Origin: Camellia lanceoleosa
Taxonomy: Eukaryota; Streptophyta; Magnoliopsida; Ericales; Theaceae
NCBI GenBank assembly: GCA_025200525.1
Contig: CM045758.1
Coordinates: 169,088,101 to 169,152,100, forward strand
Direction: 5' to 3'
DNA length: 64,000 bases
This document shows, in pieces, positions 11,402-23,224 of this stretch; positions within the stretch are counted from its first letter, which is position 1; each line of letters opens with the position of its first letter. The notes beneath the pieces are model-generated. The model made no database searches and had not been told where the DNA came from. It was given only the letters and a program-made list of their open reading frames with translations. Both the position numbers and the translations under genes were made by a program.

Positions 11402-12446
11402 TGGTATGTCACGACCCACTTCTCGTACTCAAGGGTTAAGCATCGTGATGACCAGTAAATGAGATTACCTCCGGCCAATTCTTAAACAAATCAATAAACA
11501 CGAGCGGAAGTAATATTTAAATGAGGATACCAAAATAATCATTGGAGTTTCTATTTTTATTACAAAATTTTTTGACCAAAAATGCCGATATTTACATATA
11601 AAAATATCATAAAAGTGCTGTGTGTGTCTATTCCGCAGCCCCGCATTTAAGACTTTCCAAAAGCTATTTCTGAGTTGCATTGTTTCCTGAAAATTGGTAA
11701 ACAACTATAAGCACATGACAGAGTGAAAAATATTATACCAAGAGTATAAGGGACACGAAATAACCATGGATAGTTATGTAGCCAAAATATTTAAGATAAC
11801 TTAGTCGGAACAAATAATCCTTTAAGTAACAAAACTGAAACTATGTAAATAAATAACTATAACCACGGTAATTTGGTAAACAAATTATTTAAGTGGCAAA
11901 AACTGAAATACAGAAATTATGTAAATATATGACCATAACTACGGTACTGAACAGAACAGAACAGAGGTCACAGGTGTGACAATCAAAACAGAGGTACAGA
12001 TTCAAGAGGTGGCTCCCACAACAGTGTAGCACTTAGCTTCGCACAACACTTTGCCCCGCACAGAACAGAGGTCAATGGATCCATGACAAACAAAGGACCA
12101 CAAAGTGATCAAACAAAAGCCAATGGTTATTTAAGTCCCCCAAGGCATGGGACTCCCATGGTGGTACTTACAAAACATAATTCTTTATAAGGTTATAGTC
12201 AAATATCCTTTAAAATATAAACAAATATATCCATGGGTTTTATTTTCACAAATAGGGTTCAGAAATTAAACCACGTAACTGAAATAATAATATAGTTTAT
12301 AATAATTTACAAAACATAACTTGTATAAAACAGATTTTGGTAAATCAAAACATACGTAAAATACATTATAGTGACTCAAGGTATAATATAACTCACCTTA
12401 ACTTTAATATCTCACTCTTTCTTTCTACTATCAAAAACCCTCTCAG

Positions 12447-15400
12447 CAGGGACGGAATTACCGTAAGACCATCAGGGGCCACGGCCCCCCCGCTTTAAAT
12501 AAAAAAATTTATTTATATATATGTCTTTTTGTGGGCTGGGCTCAATCTTTAGATGCCAGGAGGGCCATGTGCCTTTTGAAAAAAGAAAAGAAAGCTGAAT
12601 AGAAATATAAAAAACAAAAAGAGACCTAATTCTTATTCTTATCAATTGTTCTACGCCACGTGATGCCGTCTCAATCATAGTTTTTTTTTTTTTTTTTGAG
12701 TTAAATCAACTTAAGATACATAAAAAAAAAAAATCTTGCTTCTGCTATTAATCTTCTCATTATTACAGGTATGTGATTCATATTATCTTTTATTATTATT
12801 TTCAATTTGTAATAATTTTATTATCTTTTTTTTATGTCATATTGATTCATTTGTATTTTTTTTTTACTTTTCCATATTTAGAATTAAAATCATGAATTAT
12901 GACATCAGATTTCAATTACTAGGGTTTTTTTTAATCATATTTGGGCAAATTTAATTTTATTCAGATTAAGTGTTATAAATTCAAAATTAAAATGAATTGA
13001 GACTTGTATAAGATTTATGTGTTGAATCTGAATTCTAAATTTTTAAATTTATATGAAATTTGTTTTAATTACATTTGTTATTCTAGGCACAAAAATTTTA
13101 TATGTCCTGTGATATATATATATATTACATTAGCAATTGGTTTTAATTTGTAATAGAATATTAATCATGTATGTAATGAATTCTATTTTGATTTGTAGAT
13201 TATTATGGGAAAGCCATGTACAATTGATAGATTTTTTAAAAGAAAAAATGCAAGTTCCTCAGAAGTCAATGCTGACAATACATCATTGCCAACTTCCAAT
13301 GTTGATATCCCTGAAAATCCTCCCACAAAATCTCAAAAGATTGATGTTAAAGAAATTGATATTGGTTCATTGGAGCGAGATCCTGGATTACGTATACAGA
13401 TTTGGGATTATCATGTTGATCAACGTGATGAAATTCGACGAGCTTATATTAAAATTTGGTCCATACCAACCTATACTTTCAAAGTATCCAACTGGATCAA
13501 CAACTCATCTTCGTAGCTTTCAACCGTCATGGTTCAAACTATTTCCGTCATGGTTGGAATATTCACCGCAAAAGATGCATTTTTGTTTACCATGCTTTTT
13601 TATAAACCATGTGGATCTCGATATTATGGGCGCAAGCATTCAAGATTGATGGATTTAATTGGAAAAAGTTAGGGATGGAGCAAAATGTGCTTTTTAAATC
13701 ATATAGGAAAAGATCCTAATTCTTTTCACAATATTGTCGAGAGATCATGTGAAGACTTGATGAATCAATTTCAACATATACAAGGTATTGGACAATTTCA
13801 CTTCAACAAATTGTAGATAATCGACTAAGATTGAAGGTCTCAATTGATACAATCCGATTGCTTGCATTTCAAGGTTGTGCTTTTAGAGGTCGTGATGAAA
13901 GGCCAAATTCAATCAATCGTGGAAATTTTCTTCAAATAGTGAAATTGTTGGGATCATATAATGATAATGTTGCTAAAGTATTGATAAAGCTCAAAAATGC
14001 CTCTTATACATCACCAAAGATTCAGAAAGAAATTTTACATATTTTTTCAACCAAAGTGAAGAACGCAATTGTGAAGAAATTGGTGATGCTAAGTATTGCA
14101 TAATTGTTGATGAAGCTCGTGATGAGTCAAAGAAGGAGCAAATGGCTATAGTTTTGAGATTCGCTGACAAAGATGGTTTTGTAAGAGAGCGTTTTTTTGG
14201 GCTTATTCATGTCTCTAACACTGCTGCATCAACCCTAAAAGATGGAATATATTCTGTATTGTCTCATCACAATTTAGATATTCAGAATATTCGAGGACAA
14301 GGATACGATGGTGCAAGCAATATGCGAGGTGAGTGGAAAGGATTACAAGCATTAGTTTTGAATGATTGTCCATATGCTTATTATATTCATTGTTTTGCAC
14401 ATCGTTTGCAGTTGGCTTTAGTGGCAGCATCGAAAGATGTTATCCCAATTCATAAATTTTTTCTTAAATTGACTTTTGTTGTCAATATTGTTGGTGCCTC
14501 ATGCAAGCGCAATGATGAATTGAAAGTTGCGCAAGTCAGAAATTGAACATATGATTGACATTGATGAGCTCGAGATCGAAAGGGACTTAACCAGATTGGC
14601 ACTTTACAACGAAATGGAGATACTCGTTGGAGTTCTCATTTCAAGTCGGTTCAAGCTTAATAAAATATTCAGTCCAACATGTGAAGTTCTTCTTCACATC
14701 ATTAATGAAGGAACGTCTTCTGCCCAACGAGGAGATGCAGACTCAGCTTATGAAACATTGACTTCATTTGAATTTGTCTTTATTTTGCATCTCATGAAAG
14801 AAATGTTGGAGATCACTGATTTACTTTGTCAAGCTTTGCAATGTCGATCTCAAGACATCTTAAATGCAATGAATCTAGTTTCATCTACCAAGGCACTTCT
14901 GCAAAAGTTTAGAGATGACAAATGGGATGCTTTACTAGCCAATGTGCAATCATTTTGCGAGGTACGTAACATAGATGTACCGAATATGAATGCTCCTTAT
15001 ATTAGGAGAAGAGGTCGAGCTCGTGATCATCAAGATGACTTTACAGTTGAGCATTATTATCGAGTAGACATTTTTTATGCTGCAATAGATTCTCAACTAC
15101 AAGAATTAAATGGCCGGTTCAGTGAACATGCAGTAGAGTTGCTTAATCTTAGCTCAGCTCTAGATCCTCGAGATGTGTCTGAAACTTTTAGAATCGATTT
15201 ATATTGGTCGGTTAGTAGAAAATTTTTATCTGCAAGACTTCAAAGATCAAGAGAAAATACAGTTGAGAATGCAACTTCACCATTACGAGCATAATGTAGT
15301 TCAGCATGCAGATTATAAAAAATTGTCTACTATTTCTGAATTGTGTCAGTGGTTGGTAAGGACAAACAAATCTACGACCTATCAACTTGTTTATAGAGTG

Positions 15401-15842
15401 ATTACACTTGTTCTTACTCTTCCAGTTTCTACTGCAACTACGGAGCGATCATTTTCAGCCATGAAAATTGTCAAAAGTAGACTTCGCAACAAAATGGAAG
15501 ATGAATTTCTTACAGACTCTTTGGTTGTGTACATTGAAAAGGAAATTGCTGAAAATTTTACCACAGAGTCAATCATTGAAGACTTTCGAGATATGAAAGA
15601 ACGTCGAGTTCCACTTTGATAGATAATTGAGTTGATTTGTATAAACAATTTTTTAATACATGACTTTGCTTTTATTCATATATTAAATTTAGTAAATGTA
15701 TGGTTTTATTTTTTACGTACTAATTTAATATTAAATTTTAGTTTACTTTTTGAATTAAAAAAATAGTAATTTATATCAATTCATATAAAAAAATTATTTA
15801 TGTCTTGGCCCCCCCGTAAATAAATTCCTAGTTCCGTCCCTG
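12447..15842 (+). mobile_element. hAT DNA transposon, full length but decayed
   Basis: The terminal inverted repeats are CAGGGACGGAATTA at the left and its near-perfect complement TAGTTCCGTCCCTG at the right. The 8-bp target duplication CCTCTCAG stands at 12439-12446 and 15843-15850. Both ends also have runs of C (GGCCCCCCCG) just inside. Length is 3396 bp, right for an autonomous hAT. It lies inside the family B solo LTR, so it inserted after that LTR. Confidence 0.95.
13205..15619 (+). pseudogene. Broken hAT transposase (ZMYM/TTF-type, DUF4371 and hAT C-terminal dimerisation domain)
   Basis: The gene starts at an ATG right after an intron-like TTTGTAG. The N-terminus has a basic MGKPCTIDRFFKRK, then a TTF-type zinc-finger-like part (LPCF..) whose frame changes near 13455. 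The transposase core follows: CIIVDEARDESKKEQ (first catalytic Asp), GQGYDGASNMRG (second Asp) and HCFAHRLQLAL. The hallmark GDTRWSSHF is readable near 14610 but in a different frame from its neighbours. The C-terminus ends with the hAT dimerisation domain, including LPVSTATTERSFSAMKIVKS and LRNKMEDEFLTDSLVVYIEKE, and a stop at 15619. At least four frame changes and some stops show that the gene is dead. Length (about 2.4 kb) fits the family. Confidence 0.92.
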
Positions 15843-17089
15843 CCTCTCAGCTTCCACTATTTTTTCCTTCCTTTCCTTGCCTTTTCTTTTTCTTTTTTTC
15901 TCTCTTTTTTTTCCTTCTTTCTTTTCTACAGACTGATCCCTTCCTCCCTATTTATAGGAAGGTAAAGCTACTAGCAAGCCAACACGTGGCCAACCCGTAT
16001 CATTTCATAGATTATCTCATAATTCTCCTGATTCACTCATAGATTCATAGTTATCTTAAGTAATAATTAAGATAATTACATGTTGACCCAGTTTTTTAAT
16101 ATAATTATATAAATAAATTAATTCCTAATTAAATTACACTTTATCGTATATTAACAGAAAATTATTTATTTATTTTACTACCACACCCATTATTATTATT
16201 ATTTATATTTTGACCCCTAAACTCATAATAATTTTATTATTTTACAAAATTACACATAATATTATATAATAAATTATATATTTTTCTAACTGTGATTAAA
16301 TAATATTAGTATAAATTCTACAGAATAATTAAAAATCTGGGTTGTTACATGGTAAGCATGGCAACAACGATGGTGATGATGTGCTCGGCCAGAGTATTGT
16401 TTGGGTGGATTTTGAAAAGGTGAATATTAAAATAATAATAGATAGTTTGGGTAATGAATTGTTTTAGAAAATTAATGTGTGGCTAAGATTAAGTGTGAAT
16501 TTTACCATATAAAAATTGAATATGGATCATATATTGTTTTTATATATAATTTTGGGTACTTTTGTATAACTATCAAAAATTATTGTGATCACACATTACT
16601 TATCATTTGATATATTATTGTTGTATTATCGTAATGAATTTTATTATTAATGCAGTGGTGAGACGTTACATGATAAATAAAAAATATGTTTTATTATTAT
16701 TGATAATATATTTTTTTATTTACCTTTTTACAATGTTCAAAAAATTAATTTATGTTTATTGTTAGTTTTTGTTATGGGTGGGCAGTCAGTTACAGTTACA
16801 GAACCTTCAATCTGCCATTCGCTCGCGTCAGATTGTCGGATTAAAAAAAATCAATCCACATCCGTCTGTCAATTCGGCGGATTGGTAGATTAGAGGATGG
16901 ATATAGCGATCCCGGGTTTATTCTCTTTATGCACAGTGTTCCGGACTTAGGTTCCGTGGAGTTGGTGGTTGTATATCTTGTTTGTCATCCTTGAATTCTC
17001 TATTTTTAAGTTTTAGGATGTGTTGGGCGTGTTTCGAACAGGTAGGTTGAGTTTTGGTCTCAAGTGTTGTTGCCCAGATTTTTTTGGTG

Positions 17090-17425
17090 TTACGCTCGAG
17101 CGGATGATTCTGCGCTCGAGCGGAGTTCGTTTCTTTGGTGGTACACTCGAGCGGGTCTCTTTGCGGTCGAGCGGGGTTTACATACTTCCAGTATTTCGTG
17201 CCTCTGTAAAACTTCTGCAATGGCGATTTTCACGCTCGAGCGGGTAGTTCATGTCGGTGAAAGTTTTGGGAGAGGGTAATCTACGCTCGAGCGACTGGTT
17301 TTCGCGCTCGAGCAGATTTATTTTGTTTTTGTGTCTTGGAGCTAGAGCGGGACTCCTTGCGCTCGAGCGGGTCCAGTTTTTGTGCTTGACGCTCGAGCGT
17401 TCTATTATCCGCTCGAGCGGATCAT
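17090..17425. repeat. Cluster of eleven CGCTCGAGCG palindromes
   Basis: Copies or one-base variants of CGCTCGAGCG lie at about 17093, 17112, 17142, 17164, 17231, 17282, 17304, 17339, 17359, 17389 and 17410. The 10-mer is its own reverse complement. It is far more GC-rich than the surrounding DNA and contains two CpG steps. Open frames across it (repeating LER..RSSG) are by-products of the repeat. Confidence 0.85.
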
Positions 17426-18364
17426 GCGTATATCAGTTGGCAGCTGGGCATTTTTTAATCACTTTTCAACTTCCACTCTCTCTCTTACTTTTTCGAAAAG
17501 CCATTCTTGAGAGCTTCTCTCACTAATTTCTCCCTTCTCTCTTAGGATTGATCTAGTTAGAGTGTTCTCCTATCCTTTGGCCTTTACAAAAAGTGTGTTG
17601 ATCGTCGAGGGCTACGTTTTGATCCGAAAAGTTTGGAGTTTGGAGCACTTTGAGTTTGGTCTTCTTCTCCGTTTGAGCTCTAACTTCGAGGTAGGGATAT
17701 CCTACTCTTTCTTATGAGCTTTGTCTTTGAATTTTAGCATTTTGATATGTTGGGAGTTGTTGTGTAATTTTGAGAAAGTTTGGGTCTTTGTGTAATTTTA
17801 CAAAAGATGGGGTTTTATATGTATATGAACCTAGGTGCATGTTTGGCATAAAGAAATGAGATTAATGTCGGTCTATCGAAGAAAATGGAACCTTAGGGTT
17901 GTTATGTAGATTATGGTTAAAGTCCTAATTACATAGGTAAATTAATTGGTATAATTAATTTTGAGAAATGAGAAATTGAATTGAGAATGTTGAAATCGGG
18001 AATGTGTGGGATTAAAGGGACTAGATGGATTTATTTATTGCTCACCTATATAAAATGTTGATGTTATATCCATTTGGTGCATTTATTTCGTGTTTAGAAA
18101 TAACTGCTTTGGACTATCGGTGGAGGATAGTCTTGATTGTTGTAGACAATGCATGATGGTTAGGCAAACTAAAACTAATCAATTGAATGTGCTATTAGAT
18201 ATAGTGGATGGTATAATACATCAAACTTTGTATTGATTGATTGAACTTGTATATGATAATTGTTTATATACATTGTTTTATGTGTGGGAGGAGATGTGGG
18301 ATGTACTCCACGGCTTATTGGAAGATGGGGGATGGACCTCTAAGCCGGATTTTGTGTGACAGTG

Positions 18365-18610
18365 ATATAGCACTACAATGTGTATCAGCTGTGAAATAGA
18401 AGTGTTTTGTTTCATTAGTACAGCACTACAATGTGTATTATTTGAAACATATAGAAGTGTTTTGTTTCATTAGTACAGCACTACAATGTGTATTATTTGA
18501 AACGTGTGGAAGTATTCTGTTCATTAATACAGTACTACAATGTGTATTATTTGAGATACATTGAATGATTTTTATATGTTACTGATGCAGCACCAAAATG
18601 TGTATCCACC
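18365..18610. repeat. Tandem repeat, unit about 57 bp, four to five copies
   Basis: The unit contains CAGCACTACAATGTGTATTA and GAAGTGTTTTGTTTCATTA. The middle copies are nearly identical and the outer ones diverged. It lies inside the family C solo LTR. Confidence 0.8.
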
Positions 18611-19317
18611 ATGAACTTCGAAAGTGTTTTAAGGATGAACTATTATTTTATCAAATGTTTTGGCCGGCATACTGAGCCTTGTTTTCAAACTCAAAGTTGA
18701 ATAAGAAAAGGAAAGTGAATTGTAACATGGACTTGAATGTCATGAAATTGTAATGTGTTATGAAAGAATGTAAAAGTGTTGACCATCTATCAACTGCTAA
18801 TCTTTTGGTCATCGTTCATAGTTGGTTTAGTGTGTTTTTACTAGGCTGTGGCTCACCCTATATGGGACATCATTTTCAGATACAGGTAGCATGCCACCTC
18901 CAAGGACATAGCTTGAGAGGCTAGAGGCGGACAAATCTTTTTGTTATTTTATTTTCTTTCGATGTATTACATATAGATTCAAGCCAAGGGCTTAATGTGT
19001 AATTGAGTTAGCACTCTTCTTTTTGTAACCAAGTGTTAACTTGGAAAGCTGTAAACCCATAGGGCATTTGCTTTTGTTGTTGACACGTAATACTTTTGTA
19101 ATAAATTACTCTGATGAATAGAGGGTTGTTGATCTTTTATATATCAATGCATGTCAATATTGATGGGTTTAATGTTATTATTTTTTTGAGGGCGTTACAA
19201 TGGATGCGAATCGGTTTTGCGGTTTAAAATTTTATAAATTTTCAACGTAATTCAAATTGTTCATTTCCTAAAATAAAAAAATAAAAAAAATTATTATAGT
19301 CAATAACTTAAAAAAAT

Positions 19318-19440
19318 ATTACAATCACTGCATGCATCATCCAAAGAAAGAAAGTTTGAAACTTTAGAATATTATAATCACTGCATGCATCATCTATATA
19401 TTACAATCACAGCATGCCTCATCCACATAAAGTATTGCAA
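19318..19440. repeat. Short tandem repeat with CACTGCATGCATCATC
   Basis: Three copies of a segment reading TATTACAATCACTGCATGCA or close to it lie between the family C LTR and the copia LTR. Confidence 0.6.
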
Positions 19441-19528
19441 TCTGTGGTTCTTAAAATATAAAAACAATTCAAACCACCAAAACCATGAACAGAGCAGTAG
19501 TAGAGATTGTATGCCTATGTAATGTTAC

Positions 19529-20754
19529 TGTTAGACTTATTTATTTTGATGATTTATTTAATTATGTTTTAATTTATTTGAAAGAGAAAAATAGAATCCA
19601 AAATTTATTTTGATGATTTATTTGAAAGAGAAAAATATAATCAAAATTTATTTTGATGATTTATTTGAAAGAGAAAAATAATTCAAAATTTATTTTGTCC
19701 TATTATTTTTCACCTAAACCTTTATCCTAAATGTTGTTAGAATGTATTTAATATTTGATTAAATCAGGAGTTCAAATAGCCCAAAACAAAGGTTCAAACA
19801 GCCTAGCACAGCAGCAGGCCAAAAGGTTCAAAAGGTTCAAGTGGAAGTTATTCAAATTAGTAATGATGGAAGTACAACTGCCATCAACGGCTATAAAGGT
19901 TCAAAAGGCCAAAAGGTTCAAAAGATTCAAGTGGAAGATATTCAAATTAGTAATGATGGAGTGGAAGATATTCAAATTAGTAATGATGGAAGTACAACGG
20001 CTATAAACGGCTATAAATTCAAATGACTACAACGGCTATAAACGGCTATAATTTTCATTATATATACCAAAGCCTCTAATGTAAACAAGTAAAAAAAAAA
20101 TTTTCTCAGAAATTATACACTGAGCCTTATAGCTTTAAGCCTATCTTTCCTGTGTGAGATTTACAGAAAACTCAAAACTTCATTTTATATATCTATCTTT
20201 GAGAGATATTTATTGTAAGCTTTTTTTTAAAGCAAAAATACCATTTCATCTTGTAAAAGTATTGCAAACACTGTGTTCTTGAAATTTTGAGAGTGATTGT
20301 GAATCACCTAAGATTTGTAAGGGTTTGGGCTTGTGAAGTTTGTGTAAAATTCGTAGAGGATTGCTCCATTTGTAAAGAGGTTGCTAGCACCCCTGTGAAG
20401 CTAGAAGATAGTGAAAAATCTCAAATAAAGCTTGAGGAATGAATGTAGGCTTGGTTGAAGCCGAACCACTATAAATTTGTTTTGTCTCCTCTTCCCTAAT
20501 CTCTGTACTTTCATACTACTGCTATAGCTATCTAATATTCATGTGTTGATCATTTGATTTATCATGTATGTTAGTTATACTTCATTGTTATTTTGCTTGA
20601 TCATTTACTGCTAAGTTCATCATTGTGCTGTGAAGTTCATCATTGTGCTTGTTAATAATTTGTTGTACTAGTAGTTAATTTTATTGTGGTATTATTAATT
20701 TTATTTTGTAGAAATCTAATTCACCCCCCCTCTTAGGGTATTTTTTGGGTAATA
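19529..20754 (+). mobile_element. Solo LTR of a SIRE/Maximus-like Ty1/copia element
   Basis: The LTR starts TGTTAGAC, ends GGGTAATA, and is flanked by GTTAC at 19524-19528 and 20755-20759. The 3' part has the layout of SIRE-type plant LTRs: a promoter-like AT region, a transcribed part with GAGGAATGAATGTAGGCTTG and GAAGCCGAACCACTATAAA, and the C-run AATTCACCCCCCCTCTTAG near the end. The family assignment rests on remembered LTR features, not on protein. Length 1226 bp, no coding region. Confidence 0.8.
19545..20035. repeat. Local tandem duplications inside the copia LTR
   Basis: Two sets are present. At about 19545-19700 a 44-46 bp unit containing TTTATTTTGATGATTTATTT and GAAAGAGAAAAATA occurs three times. 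At about 19800-20035 segments reading AAAGGTTCAAAAGG, AAGTGGAAGATATTCAAATT and AACGGCTATAAA recur two to four times. Confidence 0.8.
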
Positions 20755-20759
20755 GTTAC

Positions 20760-21508
20760 ATCTATATCTGTTTTTTAAAAACAAAAATCAACCAACATAT
20801 ATCATCTCTTTTTTATTTATTATTTTTAGAGTTAGATTTAAAAATAAAAAAATATAGATAAATAATACAATTATTTTTTTCAATTTAAAAAATATATTCA
20901 AGTTGAAAACTCTTTTTCAAGAGAACCTATTCAACAGAATAGTTAAACTCTTTTTTAATTGAAAACATAAACAGAATATCTCAATAAATTGAAAATACAA
21001 AATCTTACAAATTACTAAGGATGCTTACTGTTTGGCAGTTCGATTGTGGCCAAAGGAACCTCAAATCTGTCATCCGTCCAAAACTAAGCTGATTGAAAAA
21101 ATCAATCTGTAACCTTTCGCTCGTTATCACGCATCCGTCCAAAATACAATGGATCAGTCCAATTCGATCGGTTTGAACGGATCGGCATATCCACTGTTCA
21201 CCCCTAGTTTTTGTAGATGAGAAGTGTTGAGATTGAAAAGGAAATTTCAAAAGAAATTATAATTATGTATAATTTTATTTTATTTTTTCTAAAAATACAA
21301 AGAAAAATTGGAGCTATAAATTAAAATTATCAAACAATTTAATTCTATGAAAAAAATTAAATGAAAAATTGATCAAATTTGAATTTATAATTATTAAATA
21401 TTTTTAATAAGCCATTAATTTTTTATTCAGGTTCTAGCCTGATCTGGTCTTAAATAGTTTTTCAGATATAAATATATCTTACTATTGATATAATCAATAT
21501 TAGACATA
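20760..21508. other. Intergenic DNA with a possible hAT-type MITE
   Basis: Segment 21016-21207 has loosely inverted ends (TAAGGATGCTTACTG and the complement of TAGGGGTGAACAGTG) and resembles the sequence flanking the family C LTR at about 16775-16900. This suggests an interspersed hAT-like MITE. I could not find a clear target duplication. The rest is AT-rich and empty. Confidence 0.4.
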
Positions 21509-21517
21509 TTTTAAGAA

Positions 21518-21901
21518 GGGTAAATTATAGTCCCCACATTTTGTCTCTTGTGTCAATTTGGTCTCTATAATTTCAATTATTTAATTTTTATCCCTAATTT
21601 TAGATTTTGTATTAATTTGGTCCAATTAATAATGCCGGTTAAGATTTTTGAAAGAAAATAGTTATTGAGTTGGTTGAGATTAACTTATTGAGTTGAACAA
21701 GTTTATAATTTTGTTTATAAATGTATAAAAGATGTTACCGATGTATGTATTTTCAATATAAAAAAAAACACTAGTAATTATAACAATTTGACCAAATTGA
21801 GACAAAATTATAAATTTATGGTCAAAATTGAGCAAATTAAAATTACAAAGATAAGAATAACACAAGAGTTAAATTATAGGGATTACTGATGTAATTAATC
21901 A
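21518..21901. mobile_element. Small MULE-type MITE
   Basis: Left end GGGTAAATTATAGTCCCC; right end related in inverted orientation (complement begins TGATTAATTACATCAG and continues AATCCCTATAATTTAACTC). A perfect 9-bp duplication, TTTTAAGAA, stands at 21509-21517 and 21902-21910. The length of the duplication is typical of Mutator-like elements. Inside are diverged inverted stretches (CAATTTGGTC / GACCAAATTG) and no coding sequence. Confidence 0.75.
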
Positions 21902-21910
21902 TTTTAAGAA

Positions 21911-23224
21911 TAAGTACATAATTTCTTAATTAATTTTGAAATTGTTAATATATATACCAAACAAGTATGTACATATTTCCTATTTTTGTTATAAATTTAT
22001 TTTTAAAATATATTTTTACTAATTAAAAATTAAATAAATAGGTAGGTCTACTAACTCATGGATTGAACATAAACTAAAAGATTCTCTAAGGACTAGGCTT
22101 AAATCAAGAATTATTGACAAAAATAATCGACTTGAACTAAATTTTCTTGACTACTATTTAGTGTTTAATCCAATATTAGAACTTCCAAATTAGCTCATAT
22201 CAGTCACGAACTGATAAACAATGATATAATTTAAATATAAAATTTAAATTTATTAAAACTACAATATGACCTACAATTTAGAGTGGTTTTATCTTAAATA
22301 AATTTTTTTATACATAAATATATATAACTATTTATTTAATTGTTATAAACATAAATATATAGTTTTTTTTTTTAACTATTGTTCAAACTTTTTAATAAGT
22401 ATGCATAAAATAAATTCATATTTCTTATTTTTATTATAAAAAAATATTTACAAATATTTATTTACTAATTTAATAAATAGATATGTCAAATGATTCATAT
22501 AAGTTGGAAACAGAATAAGACAATTTTTAATGATTAGGTGAAGGACAAGCTGGCGTAAATCTAATGTTAAGTCCAAATTTAATATCATAAGTAAATCTTA
22601 TAACATAAGACAAATTATAATTTTTGGATTTCACAAAACATGAAAAAATTATTATATTGACAAATGTAATTTATCACTACCATATGATAAATTAAATTTA
22701 CGAAACTCATAAGACGAAATTTATTTATATTTTTTCATAAAGATAATTTTTGTGATTTATTTTTAATTTTTATCACTTAAATTATGACATATATTTGTTA
22801 TTAAGAACTTAAAGCATACAATTAATGATATAAGAATATAAAAAAAATTCTCTTATATGTAACTGTGATAAAAATAAATAAATTGATTCTACATCATTTT
22901 TGCTAAATATTATAAATATATATTTTAAATTATTATTTAATTTTAAAAATTAATTTTTAATTATTTATTTATATCTGTACATAGTACGGTAATTTTATGT
23001 TAATTTACCCAATATATTACATTACAATAACTCCCAAACCTCTCTCATCTCACAACAAATGAGTCCTTCAATCTATTTCCCTCTCTCACAAAAAATTAAT
23101 TATAACCAATTTTTAACCAAAAAATTAATTATAACTATCTTTTTAAAATAGCCCAAACCGACACACTCATCAAAAAACACACGTCACACGCATCACAGTT
23201 CCTCTCTTTCTTTCTCTCTCTCTA
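21911..23224. other. AT-rich DNA, no gene seen
   Basis: Very AT-rich with no recognisable frame. A CT-rich stretch at about 23200-23250 (TCTCTCTCT, CCCTCTCTC) leads into the palindrome that follows. Confidence 0.6.

Larger units (their letters stand above)
11407..16349 (-). mobile_element. Solo LTR, family B, split by a hAT transposon
   Basis: The element begins TGTCACGACCC, ends GGGTTGTTACA, and is flanked by the 5-bp duplication TGGTA (11402-11406 and 16350-16354). Without the hAT insertion it is about 1.54 kb. It has no internal retrotransposon coding region, so it is a solo LTR left by recombination between two LTRs. A second copy of the same family lies at 56363-60238. Strand is inferred from comparison with LTRs whose promoter-like part can be recognised. 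It is probably Ty3/gypsy, but no protein is present to confirm this. Confidence 0.85.
16902..19199 (+). mobile_element. Solo LTR, family C, with CGCTCGAGCG cluster
   Basis: The right end is GAGGGCGTTACA and the left end TATAGCGATCCC, which looks like a mutated TGTAGCGACCC. The 5-bp duplication ATGGA stands at 16897-16901 and 19200-19204. About 2.3 kb long, no coding region. Its left third holds the palindrome cluster, followed by a pyrimidine-rich promoter-like stretch (about 17460-17560). It inserted into an older repeat that resumes at 19205 and resembles the segment at 21016-21207. A relative begins at 51013. Confidence 0.82.

Noticed and set aside
17020..17526. Overlapping open frames with repeating LER..RSSG
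   Set aside because: They are produced by the CGCTCGAGCG repeat in a non-coding LTR; every frame across it looks alike.
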